Assembly (NCBI GenBank): GCA_964461115.1
Contig: CAYWSX010000001.1
Location: 248,001 to 312,000 of the forward strand
DNA length: 64,000 bases
DNA from: RGIG2134 sp964461115
Lineage (GTDB): Bacteria; Cyanobacteriota; Vampirovibrionia; Gastranaerophilales; Gastranaerophilaceae
Reading direction: 5' to 3'
Shown here: piece after piece, positions 25,176-33,668 of the stretch
How the letters are laid out: each line of letters begins with the position of its first letter
Numbering within the stretch: the first letter of the stretch is position 1
Translations under genes and position numbers: made by a program
Notes under the pieces: generated by a model
The model's input: only the letters and a program-made list of their open reading frames with translations
Told to the model about the DNA's origin: nothing
Databases searched by the model: none

Positions 25176-26054
25176 ATGAAAAAAAATATAGAAAAATGGC
25201 TTAATAATGATAAACTTTCCGCAACATTTTTTCTTTTGCCTGCACTTTTAGGGTCGCTGGTTTTCATAATCCTGCCTATTTTCTTCTCGTTTTATTTGAG
25301 TTTTGCCGAGTGGGACTTGCTTTCACCGATAAAATTTGTCGGGCTTAAAAACTATGCAGATTTATTTAAATCTCAAGAATTTTATTTCATTTTAGGCAAT
25401 ACCATTGTTTTTGCAATTGCGACAACAGTTTTCGGGGTTATAATCCCGCTTTTTATCGCCTGTATTCTAAATGCAAAAGTACGCGCTGCCGAATTTTTCA
25501 AAACTGTTTATTTCTTACCGTTTATCACGCCTATGGTCGTTTTGGCGATAGTGTGGGAATGGATTTTTGACCCAAATATGGGGTTATTAAATTTTCTCTT
25601 AAAAACGCATATAAATTGGCTCTACGACACGCAGTGGGCAATGATTGCAATAATAATTGTGTCGGTCTGGAAACTAATCGGCTACAACATGGTAATTTTT
25701 CTTGCGGGACTCACCGCTATAAACTCGAGCCTCTATGAAGCCGCAAAAATCGATGGTGCCGGCGCTTTTCGTACATTTAAAAACATTACGGTTCCGCAAT
25801 TGTCCCCCACGATATTTTTTGTAATGATAATTACCACAATCTCATCATTCCAAGTATTTGACCTGATTTATCTTATGACGCGCGGAGGACCGCTCGACAG
25901 CACAAACGTTCTTGTCTATTGGCTGTATCAAAACGCATTCGAATACTTCAATATCGGCCAGGCAAGCGCCATTGCATACGTTTTATTTGTCATAATTTTT
26001 GTACTGACAATTTTGCAATGGAAAACAAAAAACAAATGGGTTAATGAAGACTGA
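25176..26054 (+). CDS. Sugar ABC transporter permease (MalF/UgpA type)
   Basis: A 292-residue inner-membrane permease with six hydrophobic segments, of the carbohydrate-uptake-1 class. Seen: FLLPALLGSLVFIILPIFFS at the first segment, the conserved ENF-like region GLKNYADLF, and the ATPase-contact EAA loop YEAAKIDGAGAFRTFKNITV at about 188-207. Length fits UgpA-like proteins. A partner permease, binding protein and ATPase are all missing from the neighbourhood, so it must assemble with products encoded elsewhere or be a stray copy. Its stop codon directly abuts that of rsmG on the other strand. Confidence 0.9.
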   Translation: MKKNIEKWLNNDKLSATFFLLPALLGSLVFIILPIFFSFYLSFAEWDLLSPIKFVGLKNYADLFKSQEFYFILGNTIVFAIATTVFGVIIPLFIACILNAKVRAAEFFKTVYFLPFITPMVVLAIVWEWIFDPNMGLLNFLLKTHINWLYDTQWAMIAIIIVSVWKLIGYNMVIFLAGLTAINSSLYEAAKIDGAGAFRTFKNITVPQLSPTIFFVMIITTISSFQVFDLIYLMTRGGPLDSTNVLVYWLYQNAFEYFNIGQASAIAYVLFVIIFVLTILQWKTKNKWVNED

Positions 26055-26753
26055 TTAAAGCGGGTTATGCTTTGCTATTCCTGCTTTCCGAGGAAATTCT
26101 CGCGGCGTCTTGCAATTCTTTTTAATGATAACAAGTTTTCGGTCAAAATTTTCCTCGAGCGGAAGCTCGTAGTCAATAATATCAGCAATTGAACAATTTA
26201 GAACCTTCAATGCATTCTGCGCTTGGAGCATTTCCTCCTGCACAAGCTGGGATTTGTATGCAGCAAAATAACCGCCGACTTTGATATAAGGCACGGCATA
26301 TTCCAAAATCACATTCAACGGCGCAACTGCCCGAGAGGTAACAATATCGTAGCTTTCCAGGTGATTTTTCGGCAAATCTTCGGTACGGGAACAAACAGCT
26401 TTTAAATTTTTTAATTCCATTTTTTCTGCCAGCCCGTTTATAAAATTGATTTTTTTGTTGACCGAATCCACGCCCAAAACATCAATGTCGAATGCAAGCG
26501 CAATCGGCACAGCAGGAAACCCGCCGCCCGTTCCGATATCCATCAAAGTTTTACATTCATTTATTTTTTTAAACTTATTTATCGCAAGCGAGTCAAAAAT
26601 ATGCTTTTCAAAAAGTACCTTTTCGTCATTTTTACTTATTAAATTTGTATGCGAATTGTACTCGAGAAATAGTTTTTGATATGTTTCAAAAAGCTCTTCC
26701 ATTTCAGGAGTCAGAACAAAATCAAGCCGTTCCAGCAGATTAATTTTCGTCAT
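26055..26753 (-). CDS. rsmG: 16S rRNA (guanine-N7)-methyltransferase
   Basis: RsmG (GidB) methylates G527 of 16S rRNA using S-adenosylmethionine; loss causes low-level streptomycin resistance. The 232 residues match the family. Seen: YQKLFLEYNSHTNLISKND, KHIFDSLA, the SAM loop MDIGTGGGFPAVPIALAF, LGVDSVNKKINFI, SRAVAPLNVILEY, and FPRKAGIAKHNPL at the C terminus, which is the family end. The ATG overlaps the 3' end of the ATPase-TPR gene by 14 bases, so the two are coupled. Confidence 0.95.
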   Translation of the reverse strand: MTKINLLERLDFVLTPEMEELFETYQKLFLEYNSHTNLISKNDEKVLFEKHIFDSLAINKFKKINECKTLMDIGTGGGFPAVPIALAFDIDVLGVDSVNKKINFINGLAEKMELKNLKAVCSRTEDLPKNHLESYDIVTSRAVAPLNVILEYAVPYIKVGGYFAAYKSQLVQEEMLQAQNALKVLNCSIADIIDYELPLEENFDRKLVIIKKNCKTPREFPRKAGIAKHNPL

Positions 26754-29121
26754 TATACCTAAACCCCTTCACAACCGAGTCGTATTCCACTTTACCGAGT
26801 TTAATTTCTAAATCTTTCAGCCTTGTACCTATTTTCGCCTTATTTTCGATATCATTGTCCTCGGAAAGGAAGTGTTTCGCACTCAAATAAGACTTTACAG
26901 CCTGTTTATATGCTTTTTGGAGGTAATAGTAATCACCGATTTCTAAATAAGCCGACGCACTGTATATTTTGTCATTCAGCCTTTTTGCCGCCTGAAGTGC
27001 ATTCAGCAAAAGCTTGTATGTTGTTTCTTTATCTGCGTTTCTATATATATTTGCAAGTTTTGTGTAAACAAAATACAATCCCTCATTATTCATCGCCGAT
27101 TTATCCGCCTCAAGAGCCAGGTGGTAATAATGAAGAGCTTTTTGCACATCCTCGCGTTCATAATAAATTCCCGCAAGATTTGAGTATGCAGATGAAAGAT
27201 AAGCGTTGACGCCAATATCTGAAGATGTTTCAACACATTTTTTGTAACACTCGATAGCGTCAGATTGGCGATTTGTATCATCCAACAGCAAGCCGTACTT
27301 AAAATAAGCTGCGGAAATCAGCGGCAAATCGTTTGTTTTCAGCGCATTATCCAGAGCATTTTTGTATAAATTCTTTGCCTCCGAAACATTTGAGGACAAG
27401 TCCTCAATATCTGCAAGTATAGAATACGCAGCGGCAAGAGTTTTCGGCGAATTTTCAACATCATCAGCAGAATTTAATATTTTTTCAATACTGCTTTTTG
27501 CAAGATGCAGCCTGTAACTGTTTTTGTGTTCTTGCGCAATTTCAAGCAAAATTTCATTTGCTTTAGCAAGCTGTTTTTGCTCAAAATATAACTCATATGT
27601 CAAATCCAAGTATTGGAGCGCTTTTTCTCTATTATTCGTTTTCAAATAGCAGCGCGCTGTTTTTGCGAGAATGTCCGGACGTTTTTTATCAAAAGCTTTT
27701 TCGGTATTCTTTTCAAGCGCTTTTTGATAGTAAAAAATCGCGGTCGAATAGTCAAAATCCTTCTCATATTTCTCGGCAAGAACAAGATAATCCACCATTT
27801 TGAATTCCTGACTGACATGCGGATCCAGCCGCGGCAGAATTATATCGGGAACAAAGCTTATTTCTTCAGATTCCGGAGATGGCTCTTTCACTACAGTCGT
27901 TTCGACGAAAGAAGACGACCTTGGCATATTGACACCTGTCCCCGACAAATTAGAATCACCTCTCATTCCCGAATGCTGGTAGTTTTCGACAAACTTGCCG
28001 TGGAATTCTTTTTCTCTGCGCATTGTATTCCGAGAAATCATTAATTCACGCTCAAAAGGCTTTTTCGGGAGCATATTATCATAAAATGTCTCCAAAAATG
28101 CATGGATTTTTATAGTATCAAACTGCTCTATCTCTTTTTCAAGCTCTTTTTTAAAATAATCTTTAATATAAACATTATTTTTATCTTCACTCAAAACATA
28201 TATTTTTTTGAGGTAACTTATTGAATTTTCATTATTTTTTCCGACAAGATTCAAAAATTCTTTCGAAACAGCCTCTCTGATTATAACCAGCGTATAAACA
28301 AGTTCTCTGGAACGTTCCGGGATTAGCCCGATAAATTTATTGATAAGAAAATTTGAAAAAGTTGTTTTTTTGAGCGTAAACTCCGCCATCAAATCCTCGA
28401 GCGAAATATTAAAAGTCTGCAAGATTCGTATCGTCATATCGATATACATCAAATAGCAGCGCGAACCAGAAACAAGCTTATTTACAGCGTCTTGAGGGGC
28501 AGAAATTCTATATCTGCGTAAATACTCGCCAATAGATTCCTCATCCAGCGACGACAAAATTGTTTTAGAATACTCAAGCCCTCTTTGCTCAAAAATCGAA
28601 CTGTCAAAAAATCTGGAAACAAAAATAATTTTAAATTTACTCAGACTTGCCAAATGTAAGAGAAAATCGTTAATTTCAGGCGCTGTATCTTCAAATTTCA
28701 AAACATTTTCATACGATTCAAGCACCAAAAGCATAGGTTTATCTATATTTTTCACATAATATTGGATTCTTTCCCTAAAATCTTTCGTATCGATTTTAGG
28801 AAGGACAGCCTTGTTATTTTTATGATACTCTCGAAAATCAAGCGTCAAATTTAACAAAATATCATCAAGAGTGGTAGCCTCATGCATTTGATACTTAAAA
28901 AGCAGAACATCATCATTGATAAAAGACAGAGCTTCATCAATAATTTTACTTTTCCCGATACCCTGAAAACCCGACAAAACATAACAAGAGCCCGTATCTG
29001 ACAGAAAATCAAAAATCTCGGTGAAATTATCCTTATATCTCTCAAAAAACAAATAATCTTCTCGGCGCTCATCAAACACCGTGTTTGCCGTTGTTCCGAA
29101 TTTTACAAAATTGTATCTCAT
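26740..29121 (-). CDS. STAND-like ATPase with C-terminal TPR repeats
   Basis: A 793-residue protein with an N-terminal P-loop ATPase domain and a long TPR tail. Walker A is GFQGIGKS at 51-58; a Walker B-like strand is MLLVLESYENVL, with Glu where Asp is common; FKIIFVSRFFDSS resembles a sensor strand, and a winged-helix-like part follows to about 360. Residues 450-790 hold at least six TPR pairs (YSTAIFYYQKALEK, VQKALHYYHLALEA). This layout recalls signal-transducing STAND ATPases. The ATG at 29121 is preferred over the more upstream 29199 because a 16-base palindrome and -10 box sit just before it. No recognised output domain is present. Confidence 0.75.
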   Translation of the reverse strand: MRYNFVKFGTTANTVFDERREDYLFFERYKDNFTEIFDFLSDTGSCYVLSGFQGIGKSKIIDEALSFINDDVLLFKYQMHEATTLDDILLNLTLDFREYHKNNKAVLPKIDTKDFRERIQYYVKNIDKPMLLVLESYENVLKFEDTAPEINDFLLHLASLSKFKIIFVSRFFDSSIFEQRGLEYSKTILSSLDEESIGEYLRRYRISAPQDAVNKLVSGSRCYLMYIDMTIRILQTFNISLEDLMAEFTLKKTTFSNFLINKFIGLIPERSRELVYTLVIIREAVSKEFLNLVGKNNENSISYLKKIYVLSEDKNNVYIKDYFKKELEKEIEQFDTIKIHAFLETFYDNMLPKKPFERELMISRNTMRREKEFHGKFVENYQHSGMRGDSNLSGTGVNMPRSSSFVETTVVKEPSPESEEISFVPDIILPRLDPHVSQEFKMVDYLVLAEKYEKDFDYSTAIFYYQKALEKNTEKAFDKKRPDILAKTARCYLKTNNREKALQYLDLTYELYFEQKQLAKANEILLEIAQEHKNSYRLHLAKSSIEKILNSADDVENSPKTLAAAYSILADIEDLSSNVSEAKNLYKNALDNALKTNDLPLISAAYFKYGLLLDDTNRQSDAIECYKKCVETSSDIGVNAYLSSAYSNLAGIYYEREDVQKALHYYHLALEADKSAMNNEGLYFVYTKLANIYRNADKETTYKLLLNALQAAKRLNDKIYSASAYLEIGDYYYLQKAYKQAVKSYLSAKHFLSEDNDIENKAKIGTRLKDLEIKLGKVEYDSVVKGFRYNDEN

Positions 29122-29124
29122 TTC

Positions 29125-29140
29125 TATATTGTACAATATA
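29125..29140 (-). promoter_or_regulatory. 16-bp perfect palindrome at the ATPase-TPR start
   Basis: TATATTGTACAATATA reads identically on both strands and ends three bases before the ATG at 29121. On the minus strand it contains TACAAT, a -10 box six bases from the start codon. It sits in the promoter region between this gene and fabI, so a bound protein could block the ATPase gene. Confidence 0.5.
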
Positions 29141-29220
29141 TTACAAAATTCGGGGATAGTTTTAAAAGTGTAATTTTTATAGTAGAATAATCTCATCAAA
29201 TTAATGAGGAGTAAAAAATT

Positions 29221-30021
29221 ATGTTAATGGAAGGTAAAAAAGGTATTATATTTGGCGTCAGCAACAAATTCGGTATTGCAAACGCAATCGCTGAACAGTT
29301 ACACGCTCAAGGCGCTGAAATCGCTTTTACATACGCAAACGAAGCTATGAAAGGACGCGTTACACCAATCGCAGAAGCTATGAACTCTAAAATGATTATG
29401 GAATGCGACGTTACAAACGAAGAGCATTTGGCTGCAACTTTCAAAAAATATGAAGAAACTTACGGCAAATTAGACTTTATGATTCACGCTGTAGCTTTCG
29501 CAAACAAAGAAGACTTGATGGGTGAGTTTATCAACACATCAAAAGACGGTTGGAATCTAGCTTTAGGCGTTAGCGCATATTCGCTCGTCGCAATGTGCCG
29601 TCACGCAAGACCTTTGTTCAACGAAGGCGGCTCAGTTCTTTCCTTGTCTTATCTTGGCGGAGAAAAAGTAGTTGCAAACTACAACGTTATGGGTGTTGCT
29701 AAAGCAGCGCTTGAGTCTTCTTCAAGATATCTTGCAACAGACCTTGGAAAACAAGGTGTCAGAGTTAACTGCTTATCAGCCGGCGCTGTAAAAACACTTG
29801 CAGCAAAAGGAATTTCAGGATTCGACAAAATGATGAAAGCCGGAGCGGTTAAAGCGCCTCTTCAACGCAACGTAACCCTTGAAGATGTTGGTAAAACAGG
29901 CTTGTACCTGCTTTCAGACCTTTCATCAGGTGTAACGGGTGAGATTGTTCACGTTGACTGCGGATGTCACGCAGTTTACGCTTCAATTGAAGAAATGGAT
30001 TTGATTACACGTCAGTGCTAA
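29221..30021 (+). CDS. fabI: Enoyl-ACP reductase (NADH)
   Basis: FabI reduces the enoyl-ACP double bond, the last step of each fatty-acid elongation round; it is the triclosan target. The 266 residues show GIIFGVSNKFGIANAIAEQL at 8-27 (nucleotide-binding), AFTYANEAMKGRV, LSYLGGEKVVANYNVMGVAK with the catalytic pair Tyr154 and Lys161 (spacing of six), and GVRVNCLSAGAVKTLAA. GAGGAG precedes the ATG. It is a single-gene unit: a divergent ATPase-TPR gene lies upstream and a strong terminator downstream. Confidence 0.97.
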   Translation: MLMEGKKGIIFGVSNKFGIANAIAEQLHAQGAEIAFTYANEAMKGRVTPIAEAMNSKMIMECDVTNEEHLAATFKKYEETYGKLDFMIHAVAFANKEDLMGEFINTSKDGWNLALGVSAYSLVAMCRHARPLFNEGGSVLSLSYLGGEKVVANYNVMGVAKAALESSSRYLATDLGKQGVRVNCLSAGAVKTLAAKGISGFDKMMKAGAVKAPLQRNVTLEDVGKTGLYLLSDLSSGVTGEIVHVDCGCHAVYASIEEMDLITRQC

Positions 30022-30036
30022 TCACAAACTCATAAC

Positions 30037-30067
30037 AAAAAGCCTCTGCATATGCAGGGGCTTTTTT
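30037..30067 (+). terminator. Rho-independent terminator of fabI
   Basis: A stem of about 13 base pairs (AAAGCCTCTGCA with TGCAGGGGCTTT, one G-U pair) followed by a T run, 16 bases after the fabI stop. Confidence 0.9.
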
Positions 30068-30174
30068 ATTGCGCACAGCTCTGACGCGTAAGCGTCTTGA
30101 AAGCACTAAATGCCAAACGAAGTCGAGGGGGTGCGGGGGGAAGAAATAAGAAAATGACGAAAAACGAATACCGC

Positions 30175-30273
30175 GTCATTCTGATTGAGCCCATAGGGCG
30201 ATTGAAGAATCTTGATATTCGTCAAATTTATAGTTCTTAAGATTCTTCAGTAGTTACACTCTCTCAGAATGAC
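30175..30273. repeat. Nested inverted repeat
   Basis: Outer arms GTCATTCTGA (30175-30184) and TCAGAATGAC (30264-30273) are exact inverted copies. Inner arms TGAAGAATCTT (30203-30213) and its complement (30239-30249) are also exact. The element could fold as a two-step hairpin. Confidence 0.7.
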
Positions 30274-30321
30274 AGAAGAACAAAGTCAGTTATCTTCAAG
30301 TCTGAGAAAGGGTGCAATAGT

Positions 30322-30352
30322 GGAAAGATCCTGAAACAAGTTCAGGATGACG
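30322..30352 (-). repeat. Palindromic intergenic repeat, copy B
   Basis: Forms an eight-pair hairpin (ATCCTGAA with TTCAGGAT, five-base loop). Read on the minus strand it agrees with copy C at 28 of 31 bases; two of the differences are a compensating C-G to G-C swap in the stem. Confidence 0.75.
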
Positions 30353-30456
30353 TGAAAAATAATGGTGCTTTTTCTTCTTTGGAGTATATTGTAAATCCGC
30401 TAAAGCCGGCTGTTACCCTGAATGCGAAACTATCGTGCTAAGGCTAAGCACCAAGC

Positions 30457-30487
30457 TGTCATGCTGAACTTGTTTCAGCATCTTTCC
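30457..30487 (+). repeat. Palindromic intergenic repeat, copy C
   Basis: Forms an eight-pair hairpin (ATGCTGAA with TTCAGCAT, five-base loop), followed by CTTTCC. It is the inverted partner of copy B, about 105 bases away, and nearly equals the left arm of copy A at 17002. Confidence 0.75.
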
Positions 30488-30531
30488 AGCTAGGAGCTTG
30501 TTTTCAAATTGAATAAAAATATTTATTTTCT

Positions 30532-30574
30532 GTTACTTTCTTCTTTTTCTTGCGATGAAAAAGAAAAAAGTAAC
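30532..30574. repeat. 18-bp inverted repeat with one mismatch
   Basis: GTTACTTTCTTCTTTTTC at 30532-30549 pairs with 30557-30574 at 17 of 18 positions around TTGCGAT. Stems of this GTTACTTT...AAAGTAAC type occur between genes in many bacteria. Confidence 0.7.
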
Positions 30575-30632
30575 CAAAGAAGAAAAATACGCTGTTCAAG
30601 ACGCTGACGCGTAAGAGCGGCACAGCCGCTTC

Positions 30633-30848
30633 TTATATTTCAAACTTTAAATTCAACCAGTTCAAGTCTTCGCTTAACAATATTTGTTTTTCATTGATTA
30701 TACCCGCCAGTATTTCCATATCATATGTTTTTAAGTTCTCCGGCGCCTGGAGACACTTTATTAATATCCTTAACAGGCTTTTGAGTTTATAGTTTTCGTG
30801 TGATAGGTTTGTAATTTTGTCCTTTATTTCAGTGCTATACATTTCCAT
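30633..30848 (-). CDS. Small hypothetical coiled-coil protein
   Basis: A 71-residue protein, acidic and helical (MEMYSTEIKDKITNLSHENY, LLRILIKCLQ), with a leucine-rich middle. No family is recognised, and there is no signal peptide. The frame is open upstream to 30998, but that stretch is Cys-rich and protein-unlike, while TTGGAG lies six bases before the ATG at 30848. It is 127 bases downstream of the thioesterase gene and may be the last gene of that unit. It borders the repeat cluster. Confidence 0.55.
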   Translation of the reverse strand: MEMYSTEIKDKITNLSHENYKLKSLLRILIKCLQAPENLKTYDMEILAGIINEKQILLSEDLNWLNLKFEI

Positions 30849-30975
30849 TTCGAACTCCAATAAGTTATCCTCTTTAATATAGAGCATTACAAAACAAAGG
30901 TAAATTGGCTCACAGCCAATATTTATCCTCAAAACTAAAGTCCGACAAGGCTTATTGAACATAATCCGCAAATTT

Positions 30976-31398
30976 TTATAACACCGCAGGCTGTTCAATC
31001 GCGTTTCTGAAAGCTTCCGTCATATGAGCAGGAAAGCGCTTTATAAGTTTTCCGTCCGCACCGACTGCAACCGCCGTAACCTCTGCCGTAATATGTATTT
31101 TTCCCGACTCTTTATTTTTGACAATCTGTGAAAAAGTCACGCTCATTGATTTAACTTCCGAAATAGCGGTTTCTATAATCAATTTGTCGTTTATAAACGC
31201 CGAAGCCTTGTATCTGGCGTGCAAATCCACAACAGGCATAACAATCCCCTGCTTCTGCATTTCATCAAGATGAAGTCCGAGCATTTCGCACAACTCAACC
31301 CGTCCTTCCTCAAACCATCGCAAGCAAGACCCATGCCACACAACACCATAAGAGTCTGTATCGTGATAATATACCTTAACTTCTTTAATATGCTTCAT
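30976..31398 (-). CDS. Acyl-CoA thioesterase, YbgC type (hotdog fold)
   Basis: A 140-residue 4-hydroxybenzoyl-CoA thioesterase-like protein of the YbgC/FadM group. The active-site stretch YYHDTDSYGVVWHGSCLRWF holds the expected Asp (DTDSYGVVWHG) and the following helix FEEGRVELCEMLGL. The rest follows the hotdog fold (ARYKASAFINDKLIIETAI, VTFSQIVKN). YbgC homologues hydrolyse acyl-CoAs and associate with envelope lipid metabolism; the substrate here is unknown. The ATG overlaps the TPR stop (TAATG), so it is translationally coupled to that gene. Confidence 0.9.
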   Translation of the reverse strand: MKHIKEVKVYYHDTDSYGVVWHGSCLRWFEEGRVELCEMLGLHLDEMQKQGIVMPVVDLHARYKASAFINDKLIIETAISEVKSMSVTFSQIVKNKESGKIHITAEVTAVAVGADGKLIKRFPAHMTEAFRNAIEQPAVL

Positions 31399-33005
31399 TA
31401 ATCAAACAATCCCTGAATTCTGTCCGTGATATCCTGGGGCTCCATTTCGCCCGTAACATTGTTTACGTTCATCGCCAATTGATAAAGCTTAGCCGCCTCA
31501 ACCTTGTCGCCCATAATTGCAACCGAACGAGCCAGATTGTAGTATGCAAGCGCGTAATTAGGATTACAATCAATAGCTTTTTGGAAAATATCCGCCGCTT
31601 TTTTCACATGCCCCAAATCATCAAGGTAAATTACACCAAGATTGTTATACGCAATGTCATAATTGTGGTCATATTCGATTGAAAGCTCGTATTCCTTGAT
31701 AGCGTCATCAATATCGCCCTTACCCCAATGCAAATATCCCAAATTGCAGTGGATTTTAGGGTTTGTAGGGTTCAATTCAAGCGCCTTACGGTAAACAGTC
31801 AAAGCGTTATCATAGTCGCCTTTGTCATAGTATGCGCTGCCCATATTGATATAAATTTCAATATCATCCGGAGTCAAAACGTAAGCCGTTTGATAAGCGG
31901 CAACAGAAGCATTAAGATCTTTTTCAACATCCTGAAAAACGTATCCGAGAGTCTGCGCAATCAAACTCGTCCAAGCAGGATTAGGATTAAGCATTATAGC
32001 CGTTTGATAGTGTGAAACAGCCTCTTTAAGCTCACCTTTCATATACAAAATATTCGCCATATTCCCGTGATATTCAGCAATATCAGGCTGTATATTTATC
32101 AATTTTTGATAAATTTCTATCGCGTTGTCATAATCACCGATTTCTTCATAACAAAGACACAAGGCACGGTAAGCAGACAAATTCAGACTGTCCAACCAAA
32201 TAGCCATTTTATATTCCGTAATCGCGTCATCATAACGCCCTAAAGCACGATATATATCGCCTAAAAGACAGTATAAAAGAATAAATCCCGGCGCCTTGTC
32301 GATTGCATCTTGGTATATATCAATAGCATTCTCAAGCCCTCTACGCTGAACTTGAATCAAGCCTTTCACAAGCATAGGGACGAATTTCACATAAGAAACA
32401 GCTTTTGCAAGATTTTTCATCGCAATTTTGTCAAATGGCAAGTTTAAAAAGAACAAGAACAACTCTCTTGTGCATACTAAAGATGTCCAAAAAGATTTTC
32501 TGTGCGTAGCTTTTACCAGGTTGTATATCAAAAGGTGCGATTTTGCATTAAAAAACGGAGCAGCGGCAAGAGATTTTTTAGCATATTCAACAGCCTCTAC
32601 GAACCTTGATTTACGAGTATTGCTCTCTGCAATCATATAATATGCATCCGCATATTTCGGATTTTTTTCTATCGCTATTTCAAAATAGTTTATAGCTTTA
32701 TCAATTTCATTTTTGTAATAAAGCGCGCAGCCAATTTTGTGATAAATTTCAGGGGAATCAAGATAAGATTCCAAGGCGCGCTGATATTCCGTAATCGCCT
32801 CATCAATATAAGATTTTGCCTGCGAAATATCCAAATGCCACTCAAGATACAAATCCCCAAGACGCACATGAAGCTGCGGATTCGTCGGGTCATTTAAAAG
32901 CTCTGACTGGCATGTCTCAATAGCACGCTGTATCCCGTTCGTCTTGTACACTCTGGTGATTTCATTATCTATATTTTTATCTGTTTCGTTTTTTGAGTTA
33001 ATCAT
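31398..33005 (-). CDS. Large TPR repeat protein
   Basis: A 535-residue soluble protein made of about eleven TPRs, many near-canonical: YHKIGCALYYKNEIDKAINY, LYCLLGDIYRALGRYDDAIT, YHGNMANILYMKGELKEAVS, IHCNLGYLHWGKGDIDDAIK and AYNNLGVIYLDDLGHVKKAA. A non-TPR helical stretch (about 170-215) carries an LFLFFLNLPFDK segment. No signal peptide. Repeats of this regularity usually form a protein-binding superhelix. It heads a unit with the thioesterase. No partner can be named. Confidence 0.88.
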   Translation of the reverse strand: MINSKNETDKNIDNEITRVYKTNGIQRAIETCQSELLNDPTNPQLHVRLGDLYLEWHLDISQAKSYIDEAITEYQRALESYLDSPEIYHKIGCALYYKNEIDKAINYFEIAIEKNPKYADAYYMIAESNTRKSRFVEAVEYAKKSLAAAPFFNAKSHLLIYNLVKATHRKSFWTSLVCTRELFLFFLNLPFDKIAMKNLAKAVSYVKFVPMLVKGLIQVQRRGLENAIDIYQDAIDKAPGFILLYCLLGDIYRALGRYDDAITEYKMAIWLDSLNLSAYRALCLCYEEIGDYDNAIEIYQKLINIQPDIAEYHGNMANILYMKGELKEAVSHYQTAIMLNPNPAWTSLIAQTLGYVFQDVEKDLNASVAAYQTAYVLTPDDIEIYINMGSAYYDKGDYDNALTVYRKALELNPTNPKIHCNLGYLHWGKGDIDDAIKEYELSIEYDHNYDIAYNNLGVIYLDDLGHVKKAADIFQKAIDCNPNYALAYYNLARSVAIMGDKVEAAKLYQLAMNVNNVTGEMEPQDITDRIQGLFD

Positions 33006-33058
33006 ATACTAAGTTTAATCGTAAAAAAGCGACAGGTCAAAAATTAAACAAAATTTGC

Positions 33059-33667
33059 TTAATCTTCCCTAATATTTTTAGATTCAATATCCAAACATTT
33101 CTGTATAATTTTATTTCTGTCCGCTTCCGTTATATTTGTGTAACGTATAAGGTATTCATTGTCTTTGTATCGGTCTTTTCTCTCGACTATCCCGGAAAAA
33201 GGAATACCACTATCAATTTCAGGGATATAAAGCTTTGCATTAACTTCTGATTGATGAATATACGTATCAGCAATAAATCTTATACCGCCCCCGCCTATAT
33301 CTTCTGTGAGCGTTGTTATTGTTTTGCCCATTTGATTGATAAGCAATCTGTAATTGGCATGTGCACGAACGTATTTTCTGCGCTGAATTCTTTTGGAGAG
33401 AGATTCGTATTCAACTTCAAACTCAAAACCAACAGGAGCACTTAAAATCACCGAATTCAACAGTAAAATTCCAAGAGGGGTATAAACTGAAAGCCTAACT
33501 GTGCTTCCCTCTTCCAAAAACTTTGCAAACTGTGCCTTGGACTCGGAAAACATTAATAAAAGTCTGTCAGGTTCAACCTTTTTTATGTAAGCAAAAAACT
33601 GCAGAATTTGCCCGCCCGAAGCCTCTATACCTATTCTTACTTTTTGTCCCGGTTGAACTTTTCTCAC
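33059..33667 (-). CDS. PilZ domain protein (YcgR-like)
   Basis: A 202-residue protein with an N-terminal YcgR-like beta domain (about 5-90) and a C-terminal PilZ domain (about 92-195). The c-di-GMP contacts are visible: RRKYVR (Arg97, Arg101; RxxxR) and TEDIGGGGIRF (Asp123 onward; the family DxSxxG, with Gly in place of Ser). It therefore probably binds cyclic di-GMP and could control motility or secretion. The start is GTG at 33667 with GAGG six bases upstream, one base after the stop of the M16 gene, so it belongs to the peptidase unit. Confidence 0.88.
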   Translation of the reverse strand: MRKVQPGQKVRIGIEASGGQILQFFAYIKKVEPDRLLLMFSESKAQFAKFLEEGSTVRLSVYTPLGILLLNSVILSAPVGFEFEVEYESLSKRIQRRKYVRAHANYRLLINQMGKTITTLTEDIGGGGIRFIADTYIHQSEVNAKLYIPEIDSGIPFSGIVERKDRYKDNEYLIRYTNITEADRNKIIQKCLDIESKNIRED

Positions 33668-33668
33668 G

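Larger units (their letters stand above)
30068..30632. other. Intergenic region filled with palindromic repeats
   Basis: No credible gene lies in these 565 bases. The stretch contains a nested inverted repeat (30175-30273), two inverted copies of the hairpin unit also found at 17002 (30322-30352, 30457-30487), and a long T/A-rich stem (30532-30574). A 12-base direct repeat, CTGACGCGTAAG, occurs at 30081-30092 and again at 30604-30615, flanking the set. Confidence 0.7.

Noticed and set aside
30849..30998. Upstream extension of the small coiled-coil gene
   Set aside because: The added residues look non-coding, and a ribosome site precedes the ATG at 30848.
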